64,000 bases of DNA, from contig JAFWPH010000014.1 in NCBI GenBank assembly GCA_017509605.1, positions 1-64,000 on the forward strand, in the 5' to 3' direction. The notes below the pieces were generated by a model, which made no database searches, had not been told where the DNA came from, and saw nothing but the letters and a program-made list of their open reading frames with translations. Below are positions 8,249 through 15,989 of this stretch, piece after piece. Source of the DNA: Bacteroidaceae bacterium. GTDB lineage: Bacteria > Bacteroidota > Bacteroidia > Bacteroidales > Bacteroidaceae. Each line of letters begins with the position of its first letter. Position 1 is the first letter of the stretch. Position numbers and translations under genes: made by a program.

Positions 8249-8761
8249 TTACTGTGCTTTTCTCTCTTCCATATCCCAGTAGAGTTTGAAGAACTTATCG
8301 TTGATCTCATCGCGGATACGACGATACTCGTTCATTTTGAACTCGTAGGTGCCCTCAGTCACCTTGCTGGGATCTTCGAAAGGAATGTGGAGACGATGCT
8401 TCACGTTGCCATGGAAGACGGGGCAGGTCTTGTCTGCATTGTCGCAGACGGTAATGACATAGTCCCAATCTTCGTTGATGTATTCATCGACCTGGCAGGG
8501 TTTGTGGTCGCTGATGTCGATGCCCATCTCACGCATGACCAGCACGGCTTTGGGATTCACACGTGGTTCGGCCTTGACGCCGCCCGAATAGACAGCGAGG
8601 TCTTTGCCGTAGGATTGGAGAAAGCCATGAGCCATCTGGCTGCGGCAGGTGTTACCAGTGCATAGCACGAGCACCTTAATGCCGTGCTTCTGAGCATGGA
8701 TGGTGGTTGCACCCATAAGTAGGGCGATGCACACCAAAATTGTCTTCTGAATTGTTTTCAT
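8249..8761 (-). CDS. ArsC-like reductase/LMW-phosphatase fold protein with signal peptide
   Basis: 170 aa from the ATG at 8761. The thioredoxin-coupled arsenate reductase cysteines are all present: C34 in the P-loop CTGNTCRS (CX5R), and C106 and C113 in VCDNADKTCPV. Family members reduce arsenate in the cytoplasm. Here residues 1-24 (MKTIQKTILVCIALLMGATT, then IHAQ) look like a cleavable signal peptide, which is odd for this family. A start at 8767 adds two residues; a reading from 8851 adds 30 unstructured residues and is unlikely. It may act in the periplasm with a TlpA-like partner such as the neighbour at 9036-10490, but that is inference. Confidence 0.82.
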   Translation of the reverse strand: MKTIQKTILVCIALLMGATTIHAQKHGIKVLVLCTGNTCRSQMAHGFLQSYGKDLAVYSGGVKAEPRVNPKAVLVMREMGIDISDHKPCQVDEYINEDWDYVITVCDNADKTCPVFHGNVKHRLHIPFEDPSKVTEGTYEFKMNEYRRIRDEINDKFFKLYWDMEERKAQ

Positions 8762-9035
8762 TTTCATACGGATTATTTGAGTTATATTATCTCCATGTGG
8801 ATACACCAACTTCAAGGAGTATGGTGCAAAAGTATTGAAAATGATTGACACTCTATTCAGAAGGGGCCTCTATCACGAAAAGGACAGGTGCGAACACGAA
8901 AAACACGAATGTCCCATAATGGATAATTAATGAGAATTTTCTATCTCTTTATGTTGATATTATACATGAATGACCATGAATTTGACACAAACAACCCGAT
9001 TAAGCAAGAGCAAAGAGATGGCTGACGACATCCAC

Positions 9036-10490
9036 CTATTTCAAGACCTCCTCGATATTCGCCTTCATTTCCTCCACACCAGGCCAGCCCTTAATGGCTT
9101 TTGCGAGTTTGCCCTCGCGGTCATAGATGAGGTAATGGGGAATGGCATTGGCGTAATCCGGAATTTGCATCTCCTGAATCTTGTCTTTGGGTATGATGTA
9201 GTGGTCGCCAGCGTGTCGGCCAACGTAAATCAACCATTCGTCGGCATTGCTGCTGGTGTCGGTGATATAGACGAAATCCACTCCTTTTGACGTCAATTCG
9301 TCCTTCACACCTTCCATCGCCTTCATACCCGTTCGGCACGGACCGCACCAAGTGGCCCAGTAATCGACGAAGACAATGTGTCCCTTGTGTCCGGCAACGA
9401 TTTTCGGCAACCATTCCTGTGGCTCACCTTCCGGCAAGTCCCGACATTTGCCTTTACTGTCATCAACCTCATGTTCCATCAGATCCTTTATCTCCCTGAT
9501 CTGCACCTGGAACTCTGGTGAGAGGGCGTTCAGTTGGTTTTCAGACACCGACAACCGGGCTTTCACACGGGTCATCACGGCCTTGGCTTCGTCCAGTTCC
9601 TTGTACCACCGTCCTAAAGGCGAGTCTTCCAGATTGTTGGCCTCAATATACTCTTTTCCCTCGTTAAAGAGATTCGTTAGACAAGCGTAAAAGCCGGTGA
9701 CGTTGCGGTAGTAGGTCAGTTCGCCAACATGAGGGTCCTTAAAGGTAAATTGATTCTCGAACATCGCCAATGAGTCTTCATCCGTGATGGCCTTCCAACT
9801 TTTCTTGACGAACATGAAATCTCTTAGTTTGCTGAGATAATCCTGTTCAATCGTCATCCTATGGAATTCCCGTTCTTGTGGTGTAAGGCCCAGAGAGTCC
9901 AACTGTTTCACCACATCCTGATACTCTACCCAACACGTTTCGCGCCATTCGTCGTAGGAGTCACGGGCATGAGCCTGAGCGTATTCTCGACTTATACCAC
10001 GTTTTATTTCCTTCATCCGCATGGGCAAGGGTTGAGGGAAAGTACCACCTTCTATATGTACGGCCTTCTTCCACAGTTCCTGCAACTTCGGCGTGGAAAT
10101 GCTGTCGGCTGGTCGTTTTTTATAGTCATTGTAATCAGCGAAAGCTCTTTTGTTGATGTCAAGCCTTATGGTATCGCCAGGAAAGAGGAAAATTGACCAT
10201 CCATCAAATTGATGTCTCAGCGGATAGCAGATGTCCCATACGAAAGTGAACGTATGTGCAATGGTGTCAGTGGTCATTTCAGGAAAATCTTCACCCTTCA
10301 GCGATTCTTTGTTCCCCCAGAAACTGGGCATTTTGTCCTTATCGCCTTCTTTCCAGTCCACATACCGCCCCAGGATAACGGCAGGAGCACTCTTTCGCTC
10401 CCACATCGGAAGGTGAGACGGAGACTGTGAAGATACGGGAAGACAAACTGCAAGTGTAAGCAGGAGAGATAGGTAGTATTTGTTCTTCAT
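9036..10490 (-). CDS. Secreted TlpA/ResA-like thiol-disulfide protein
   Basis: 484 aa. Signal peptide about 1-21 (MKNKYYLSLLLTLAVCLPVS). A long N-terminal region with no motif I recognise (helical, charged, about 25-350) is followed by a C-terminal thioredoxin-fold domain with VDYWATWCGPCRTGMKAMEG and the cis-Pro region YANAIPHYLIYDREG. This arrangement is common in Bacteroidetes, where such proteins are annotated as TlpA-family or AhpC/TSA-type disulfide reductases. A good promoter precedes it and it appears to be a single-gene transcript. Confidence 0.8.
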   Translation of the reverse strand: MKNKYYLSLLLTLAVCLPVSSQSPSHLPMWERKSAPAVILGRYVDWKEGDKDKMPSFWGNKESLKGEDFPEMTTDTIAHTFTFVWDICYPLRHQFDGWSIFLFPGDTIRLDINKRAFADYNDYKKRPADSISTPKLQELWKKAVHIEGGTFPQPLPMRMKEIKRGISREYAQAHARDSYDEWRETCWVEYQDVVKQLDSLGLTPQEREFHRMTIEQDYLSKLRDFMFVKKSWKAITDEDSLAMFENQFTFKDPHVGELTYYRNVTGFYACLTNLFNEGKEYIEANNLEDSPLGRWYKELDEAKAVMTRVKARLSVSENQLNALSPEFQVQIREIKDLMEHEVDDSKGKCRDLPEGEPQEWLPKIVAGHKGHIVFVDYWATWCGPCRTGMKAMEGVKDELTSKGVDFVYITDTSSNADEWLIYVGRHAGDHYIIPKDKIQEMQIPDYANAIPHYLIYDREGKLAKAIKGWPGVEEMKANIEEVLK

Positions 10491-10515
10491 TTTTCTTTTT
10501 GCTTTAAATTTGCCA

Positions 10516-10546
10516 CAAAGTTACATCATTCTTATCATAACTCCAA
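10516..10546 (-). promoter_or_regulatory. Predicted promoter of the TlpA-like gene
   Basis: On the minus strand a perfect -7 box TAACTTTG (10523-10516) has TTG 20 bp upstream (10546-10544). The start codon is 26 nt downstream of the -7 box. Confidence 0.65.
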
Positions 10547-10567
10547 CTTTACATAACGTCTTCTAAA

Positions 10568-10612
10568 GTCAAGAGCCAAGAGTCGAGGATCAAGAGGCGA
10601 GAGTCGAGAGGC
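10568..10612. repeat. Degenerate GTCAAGA/GTCGAGA heptamer array
   Basis: About six 7-bp units of the form GTCRAGA with several changes (GCCAAGA, GGCGAGA). Westernmost member of the heptamer family that is abundant between 25 and 46 kb. It lies between the divergent TlpA-like and MFS genes. Confidence 0.75.
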
Positions 10613-10653
10613 CAATGCCCTAACAATTTTAAGAGGAAGATACAAGTTGTTCA

Positions 10654-10661
10654 TATTTTTG
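10654..10661 (+). promoter_or_regulatory. Predicted -7 box of the MFS exporter
   Basis: TATTTTTG matches TAnnTTTG and lies 66 nt before the start codon. No clear -33 element. Confidence 0.4.
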
Positions 10662-10727
10662 TTGTAACTTCGCGTGCGATATCGTTGTCTGGCTTATGGC
10701 AGAGCAAGGATGGTCGATTGATAGCAA

Positions 10728-11909
10728 ATGAAAGACTTGAAGAATAAAGCGGCGTTGTCCGTACTGCTGATGGTCAGTCTGGGACATCTTCTGAATGATA
10801 TGTTCCAGGCGGTTATACCTGCCATCTACCCAATGATCAAGGAGTCGTTGGGACTGAGTTTCATGCAGATTGGAGCCATCACGCTGACCAACCAAATCAC
10901 CTCGTCGCTGCTCCAGCCGATGGTGGGTTATTTCTCTGACAAGCACCCAAGACCTTACGGACTGGTTGTCGGCATGTGTTTCACGTTGACAGGATTGTTG
11001 TTGCTGTCGATGGCTGATAGCTTCCCCCTGGTGCTGTTCTCTGTGGCTTTTGTCGGTGTTGGCTCCTCGGTGCTTCATCCTGAATCCTCCAAGGTGGCGC
11101 GACTGGCATCCGGCGGTGCAAAGGGCATGGCACAGTCCATCTTCCAGATCGGTGGAAATGTGGGAAGGGCTTTCGGTCCTGTTGCTGTGGCGCTGATAGT
11201 GGTTCCTCACGGACAGGGCAGTATTCGTTGGTTTGCCCTGCTGGCTGTCGTGGCGATATGGGTGCTGGCTAAGATCGGCCGATGGTATAAGAAGCAAATC
11301 GAACTTTACGGGCGGAGCAAGTCGAAATTCGACATGACAAACGAGAGCCATCTATCGAGGCGTCAAATCGTCATCGCCCTGTTGGTCTTGCTGGTGCTGA
11401 TGTTTTCCAAGGACTTCTATACGGCCAATATCCAAAGCTACCTGACCTTCTACATGATGGATAAGTTCGGACTGTCTGTCACCGCATCGCAGTATGTGCT
11501 CTTTGCCTTCCTAATCTCAACCGCCATTGGACTGCTCATCGGTGGTGAGGTAGGCGACAGGTACGGACGGAAGTATGTGATATGGGTGAGCATCCTTGGC
11601 TCCTCGCCATTTGCGCTCTTGCTCCCTTATTGCAACCTGACGTGGACCATCATCCTCGTCATCCTCGTGGGCATGGTGATGTCGTCGGCCATGTCGGCCA
11701 TCCTTGTCTATGGAACGGAACTCTTGCCTGGCAATGTCGGCATGATCTCAGGGGCATTCTTCGGTCTGTCCTTCGGATTGGGTGGAATAGGCTCGGCCAT
11801 CTTCGGTTGGCTGGCTGACATCACGAGCATCCAGTATGTGTTCCAAGTGACGGCTTTCCTCCCGCTTTTGGGTATCGTCACCTATCTATTGCCCAACATC
11901 AAAGAGTGA
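10728..11909 (+). CDS. MFS exporter of the fosmidomycin-resistance (Fsr) type
   Basis: 393 aa, twelve hydrophobic segments. The first helix region LGHLLNDMFQAVIPAIYPMIK and the loop PMVGYFSDKHPRPYG are typical of Fsr-like MFS transporters, as is GVGSSVLHPESSKVAR. A second half-repeat has GDRYGRKYVIW. Fsr pumps export drugs or metabolites by proton antiport; the natural substrate is not known. A GNAT acetyltransferase follows after 56 nt on the same strand. Confidence 0.85.
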   Translation: MKDLKNKAALSVLLMVSLGHLLNDMFQAVIPAIYPMIKESLGLSFMQIGAITLTNQITSSLLQPMVGYFSDKHPRPYGLVVGMCFTLTGLLLLSMADSFPLVLFSVAFVGVGSSVLHPESSKVARLASGGAKGMAQSIFQIGGNVGRAFGPVAVALIVVPHGQGSIRWFALLAVVAIWVLAKIGRWYKKQIELYGRSKSKFDMTNESHLSRRQIVIALLVLLVLMFSKDFYTANIQSYLTFYMMDKFGLSVTASQYVLFAFLISTAIGLLIGGEVGDRYGRKYVIWVSILGSSPFALLLPYCNLTWTIILVILVGMVMSSAMSAILVYGTELLPGNVGMISGAFFGLSFGLGGIGSAIFGWLADITSIQYVFQVTAFLPLLGIVTYLLPNIKE

Positions 11910-11965
11910 AATGTCCTCCTTAAACTCCCCATTTAACACCCTTTTAAACTACCACTTCAATAAAA

Positions 11966-12439
11966 ATGATTAGAAAAGCAACTATAAACGACATTGAGCG
12001 CATCATCGATCTGTTGCATCAAGTGGATATGGTGCATCATCACATTCGCCCCGACTTGTTCAAACCCTACACCACCAAGTATAACGAGCAAGAACTTGAA
12101 GCGCTGCTGGGCGATGACAGCAAACCCGTTTTCGTCTATGATGACGGACAAGTCTTAGGACATGCTTTCTGTCTGATCACAGAGGTCAAGGACGACAAAC
12201 TGCTCCAGGACATCAAAACCCTTTATATTGATGACATCTGTGTGGATGAGAAGGCCCGTGGCAAACACGTCGGGAGGGCATTGTATGAATATGTCCGTGA
12301 TTACGCCATGTCTATTGGTTGCAACAACATCACCCTCAATGTATGGGAGGGCAACGACCCCGCATTGAGTTTCTACAGGAATATGGGCATGAAGGTCCAG
12401 AAAACCACAATGGAAGTTTCTTTAGGCCTTTCTTTATGA
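11966..12439 (+). CDS. GNAT-family N-acetyltransferase
   Basis: 157 aa. The acetyl-CoA binding motif A is DDICVDEKARGKHVGRALYEYV (R/Q-x-x-G-x-G/A form, RGKHVG), followed by motif B NNITLNVWEGNDPALSFYRNMGM. Acceptor unknown. Short gap of 56 nt after the exporter contains degraded TTAAACTCCCC-type repeat units (11920-11955). Probably co-transcribed with the exporter. Confidence 0.85.
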   Translation: MIRKATINDIERIIDLLHQVDMVHHHIRPDLFKPYTTKYNEQELEALLGDDSKPVFVYDDGQVLGHAFCLITEVKDDKLLQDIKTLYIDDICVDEKARGKHVGRALYEYVRDYAMSIGCNNITLNVWEGNDPALSFYRNMGMKVQKTTMEVSLGLSL

Positions 12440-12458
12440 AACACCTTCTATTCGCATT

Positions 12459-12493
12459 GAAGGGACGGCAGAGATGAGGTCTGCCATCCCTTC
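12459..12493. terminator. Bidirectional hairpin between convergent genes
   Basis: Arms GAAGGGA-C-GGCAGA and TCTGCC-A-TCCCTTC pair over 13 bp with one mismatch and a 7-nt loop. It lies between the convergent GNAT and GH3 genes. No long T run on either side, so termination is inferred from position and stem strength. Confidence 0.55.
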
Positions 12494-12533
12494 GGGTTTG
12501 TGATGTTGGCGTTTATGGAACGATGGGAATGGG

Positions 12534-14855
12534 TCACTTGAGCGTGAACTTCTTGTCACAGACGATGTGCTGTGATGATGTTCCGATAAGCGCCTTGAAG
12601 TCACCAGGCTCAGCAGTCCACTGACCAGTCTGGTCGTTGTAGAAACTGAGGGCGGTCTTATCAAGCGTCAGCGTCACCTGGCGTGTCTCGCCCGGCTGGA
12701 GGAATACTTTCTGGAAAGCCTTGAGTTCCTTGACAGGACGTTCGACGGAGGCTTTCAGGTCGCTGACATACAGTTGGATGGTTTCCGCACCAGCCACACC
12801 GCCAGTGTTAGTAACGGGGACGGTGAAGGTGATCTTATCATTGGCAGTCAATTCCTGCTTGTCGGCAGTGGCCTGACCAATCTTGAAGGTCGTATAACTC
12901 AGACCGTGACCGAAAGCGAACAATGGAGCCGCTTTCTCTTTCACGCTCTTGCTCTTTGCCTTCTCCTGCTCACGGTCTATCCAGCGGTAGCCCACATAGA
13001 ACCCTTCCTTGTATTCCTCGTCGATGATTTTGTGGTCGCTGCGCCACGTTCCAGGATAGGAACCAGTAGCATGCGCGCCACACTGGTCAAGGGAGGCATA
13101 CCAGGTGAATGGCAGTTTTCCAGAAGGATTCACCTCGCCAGACAAAACGGTTGCAATCGCCTTTCCAGCCTCAGAGCCAATGAACCAAGCCTGCACAACG
13201 GCGGGCACTTTCTTCAGCCAAGGAAGGACAGCGCCATCGCCAGAGATGTTCACGTAAACAAGACGTGGATTGACCTTCAGGATGGCCTCAATCACCTCGT
13301 TCTGCGCGTAAGGGAGGTCGTAGCTCAGGCGGTCGTGGCCCTCGCAGTCCTGATGGTCGCTCTTGTTGAGGCCGCCAATGAAGATGACGACATCAGCCTC
13401 ACGGGCTTTCGTCACAGCCTCAGCCGTAAGCGTTGCCTGGGAGCGGGTCTCGTAGAGCGAACGTCCTACTGTCACTCCATTGTAGCTTTGGATGGTGTCA
13501 CCGACATATCCACGGGCGAAGTCGATCTGACAATCCGCGAATTGTTGCGTGAGACCGTCTAATGGAAGAATCTCGTGCTGTGCCTTGAGGGAGGAAGATC
13601 CACCGCCGACAGTCATCATCTTGATGGCGTTCTCACCCACGATGAGCAGCCTTACCCTACCCTCTTTACGGGAAGCGGCAGACGACAGCCTGTCAAGTTT
13701 CTCTTTGGTCAAAGGCAGCAATCCCTCACCTTTGGAGAGACCTGGAGCGGTCTCGTTTTTCAGCAGTACGATGCCTTCCTGCGCAATCTTCAGCGCTGCG
13801 TCGTAATGGCTCTCAGAACAAAGGAATCCGTAGGGCTTGTCCTTTCTCATCGTTGTGCGGAAGAAGAGGCGGAGCACACGGCGCACCTTGTCGTCGAGTT
13901 CTTTCGTGGTGTAACGGCCTTGGCGGATGGCCTGTTTGTAGGCATCGGCGAGGTAGTAGTTGTCGTAGGCGTTGGTCTTGCCCATCGTCAGTCCGTCGGT
14001 CCAGGTGCCGAACTCCAGGTCAAGACCATTTCGGACGGCCTCATCCGTGTCGTGGCAACCACCCCAGTCAGAAATCACGACACCATCGAATCCCCAGTCC
14101 TTTTTGAGGATCTTGTTGAGCATGATTTCGTTGTGGCAGTTGTGCTGGTCCTTATAGAGGTTGTAGGCGCCCATGATGGCCCATGCACCGCCCTCTTGCA
14201 CAGCGGCCTTGAAGGCAGGCAGGTAGATCTCGTGCAAGGCGCGGTCGCTGACGATGACATTCACCTGATGACGGTATTCCTCGTCGTTGTTCAGCGCATA
14301 GTGTTTCACACAGGCTGCGACACCTTTCGACTGCAGACCTTGGACATAGGGAACGACCATGCGGGAAGCAAGCCAGGGATCCTCACCCATATACTCGAAA
14401 TTGCGTCCGTTGAGCGGTGTGCGGAAGATGTTCACGCCCGGTCCCAGCATCACGCTCTTGTTGCGGTAGAGCGCCTCCTCACCCAGACTCTCCCCATAGA
14501 GCCGTGCGAGGTCGGGGTTCCACGTCGCAGCCAGACAGGTCAGCGCCGGAAAGGCCACGCAGGAGTCGTTGGTCTGTCCTGCCTGCTCCCATTCGTCCCA
14601 CAGCACATCAGGGCGCACGCCATGAGGTCCATCATCGGTCCAGAGGTCAGGAAATCCCAACCGCTTGACACCCGGCGACGAGAACTTCGACTGGGCATGG
14701 ATGACGGCGATCTTCTCGTCGAGTGTCATCCGTTGCAAAGCATCGTCGATGCGCTGTTCGAGCGGATAAGACGCGTCCAGATAGACCTTCCCCTGCTGTG
14801 CTGACACTGCCCCAATGGACAGTGTCAGCATCAGTGTTGTGATGGTTCTTTTCAT
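12534..14855 (-). CDS. GH3 beta-glucosidase
   Basis: 773 aa with signal peptide (MKRTITTLMLTLSIGAVSAQ). GH3 N domain with WTDDGPHGVRPD, KHYALNNDEEYRH and the nucleophile Asp in DGVVISDWGG. C domain with FIGGLNKSDHQDCEGHDR, and a C-terminal fibronectin-III-like domain (ETIQLYVSDLKASVERPVKELKAF is the usual FnIII signature). Start at 14855 puts the signal peptide first and leaves 7 nt to the GH16 stop. Last gene of the beta-glucan PUL. It should release glucose from oligosaccharides cut by the GH16 enzyme, in the periplasm. Confidence 0.93.
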   Translation of the reverse strand: MKRTITTLMLTLSIGAVSAQQGKVYLDASYPLEQRIDDALQRMTLDEKIAVIHAQSKFSSPGVKRLGFPDLWTDDGPHGVRPDVLWDEWEQAGQTNDSCVAFPALTCLAATWNPDLARLYGESLGEEALYRNKSVMLGPGVNIFRTPLNGRNFEYMGEDPWLASRMVVPYVQGLQSKGVAACVKHYALNNDEEYRHQVNVIVSDRALHEIYLPAFKAAVQEGGAWAIMGAYNLYKDQHNCHNEIMLNKILKKDWGFDGVVISDWGGCHDTDEAVRNGLDLEFGTWTDGLTMGKTNAYDNYYLADAYKQAIRQGRYTTKELDDKVRRVLRLFFRTTMRKDKPYGFLCSESHYDAALKIAQEGIVLLKNETAPGLSKGEGLLPLTKEKLDRLSSAASRKEGRVRLLIVGENAIKMMTVGGGSSSLKAQHEILPLDGLTQQFADCQIDFARGYVGDTIQSYNGVTVGRSLYETRSQATLTAEAVTKAREADVVIFIGGLNKSDHQDCEGHDRLSYDLPYAQNEVIEAILKVNPRLVYVNISGDGAVLPWLKKVPAVVQAWFIGSEAGKAIATVLSGEVNPSGKLPFTWYASLDQCGAHATGSYPGTWRSDHKIIDEEYKEGFYVGYRWIDREQEKAKSKSVKEKAAPLFAFGHGLSYTTFKIGQATADKQELTANDKITFTVPVTNTGGVAGAETIQLYVSDLKASVERPVKELKAFQKVFLQPGETRQVTLTLDKTALSFYNDQTGQWTAEPGDFKALIGTSSQHIVCDKKFTLK

Positions 14856-14862
14856 CCTGTAG

Positions 14863-15963
14863 TTATTTTTGGAAGACACGGACATAATCTACTTCCATCG
14901 TAGCTGGCAAAGCGTTCTCGTCAACACCTTGGGCTCCACCCCAGTCACCACCCCAAGCGAGGTTGAAGATGACGTAGAAGGGGTCGTCGTAAGGCCAGTC
15001 GTCGCGTCCCTTGCCTTTGTTGTCGTAAGAGAGCTGCACCTTGCCATCCACATAAGTGGTGATGTTCTTTGCAGTCCAAAGGATGGCGTAGGTGTGGAAA
15101 TCGTCCTCCGCACCCTCACACAGCATCTCGTGAGTCACCTGTGTGCCATTAGTATGGACGTGTGCATTGGCGTGAAGGCTGCTGCTGACGTAATTGGGAT
15201 GGTATCCCACTTCCTCCATGATGTCGATCTCGCCATCACCAGGCCACGAATGGAAGTTGACGGGCATCATCCAGAAAGCGGGCCAAGTGCCTTTGCCTTT
15301 GGGTAGTTTGATGGAAGCCTCGATATAGCCGTACTGCCACCCCTCGCTCTGTTTGGCATACACGCGGCCCGAGTAGATCTTGCCGTTCTCCTTGCGTGCG
15401 GTGATACGCAACTTGCCGTCTCGCACCTCGGTGACCAAGGCTCCCTCAGGAGTCTTGTGGTTGACATAGTTCTGCAGTTCATTGTTCACCCAACCACTGT
15501 TCTTCACCTCGTGGGTCCAGTTGTCGGCATTCAGCTCCGAGCCCTCGTTGAACTCGTCGCTCCAGACAAGGTGGTAGCCTTCAGGGGCATTGTAGGCCGA
15601 TGTGGCGGCTGCTTCCTGGCTGACGGGGATCATATTTCGCGCCGTACCCGACTCAATGATGACAGAACCTTGACGCGCGTTAGTCTCCGGGTTAGCCTCA
15701 ACCTTGACGGTGACCTTTCCCGACTTGCCTATCGTGTTCTGAGTTGCCACTTTGATGAAAGCGTCGTTGGTGTATGCACCCCACTCCTTACCAGTGGTGG
15801 TGACATTGATGGTGTATTCGCCACCATCTGCTGGCACGCTGATGGTCTTCACGTCCGTCGTGATGATGATGTTGTCCTCGACTGGGCTGTCATTGTCACC
15901 GTCGCAACTTGCAAGCATCATTCCGCAAGTCATCATGAAAGCAAATAATATCATCTGTTTCAT
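14863..15963 (-). CDS. GH16 endo-beta-1,3(-1,4)-glucanase lipoprotein with BACON-like domain
   Basis: 366 aa. Lipoprotein signal with lipobox LASC (Cys at about residue 20). Residues about 35-120 form a BACON/Ig-like domain (VPADGGEYTINVTTTGKEWG). Residues about 125-366 are GH16 with the catalytic motif GEIDIMEEVG (nucleophile and acid/base Glu), plus FHTYAILWTAKNITTYVDGK. The motif E-I-D-I-M-E without an insertion is the laminarinase/lichenase type. Lipidated, so probably on the cell surface. With SGBP and GH3 neighbours it points to laminarin or mixed-linkage beta-glucan; which one cannot be decided here. Confidence 0.92.
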   Translation of the reverse strand: MKQMILFAFMMTCGMMLASCDGDNDSPVEDNIIITTDVKTISVPADGGEYTINVTTTGKEWGAYTNDAFIKVATQNTIGKSGKVTVKVEANPETNARQGSVIIESGTARNMIPVSQEAAATSAYNAPEGYHLVWSDEFNEGSELNADNWTHEVKNSGWVNNELQNYVNHKTPEGALVTEVRDGKLRITARKENGKIYSGRVYAKQSEGWQYGYIEASIKLPKGKGTWPAFWMMPVNFHSWPGDGEIDIMEEVGYHPNYVSSSLHANAHVHTNGTQVTHEMLCEGAEDDFHTYAILWTAKNITTYVDGKVQLSYDNKGKGRDDWPYDDPFYVIFNLAWGGDWGGAQGVDENALPATMEVDYVRVFQK

Positions 15964-15989
15964 CTTTCTGTTTCCATTGTGTTCATCGA

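Noticed and set aside
13575-14804. Long plus-strand open frames opposite GH3, SGBP, SusC and the esterase (for example 13575-14804, 17037-18035, 25876-27144)
   Set aside because: They are antisense to well-conserved genes, arise from codon bias of the real frame, and encode low-complexity or Cys/His/Arg-biased peptides with no domain.
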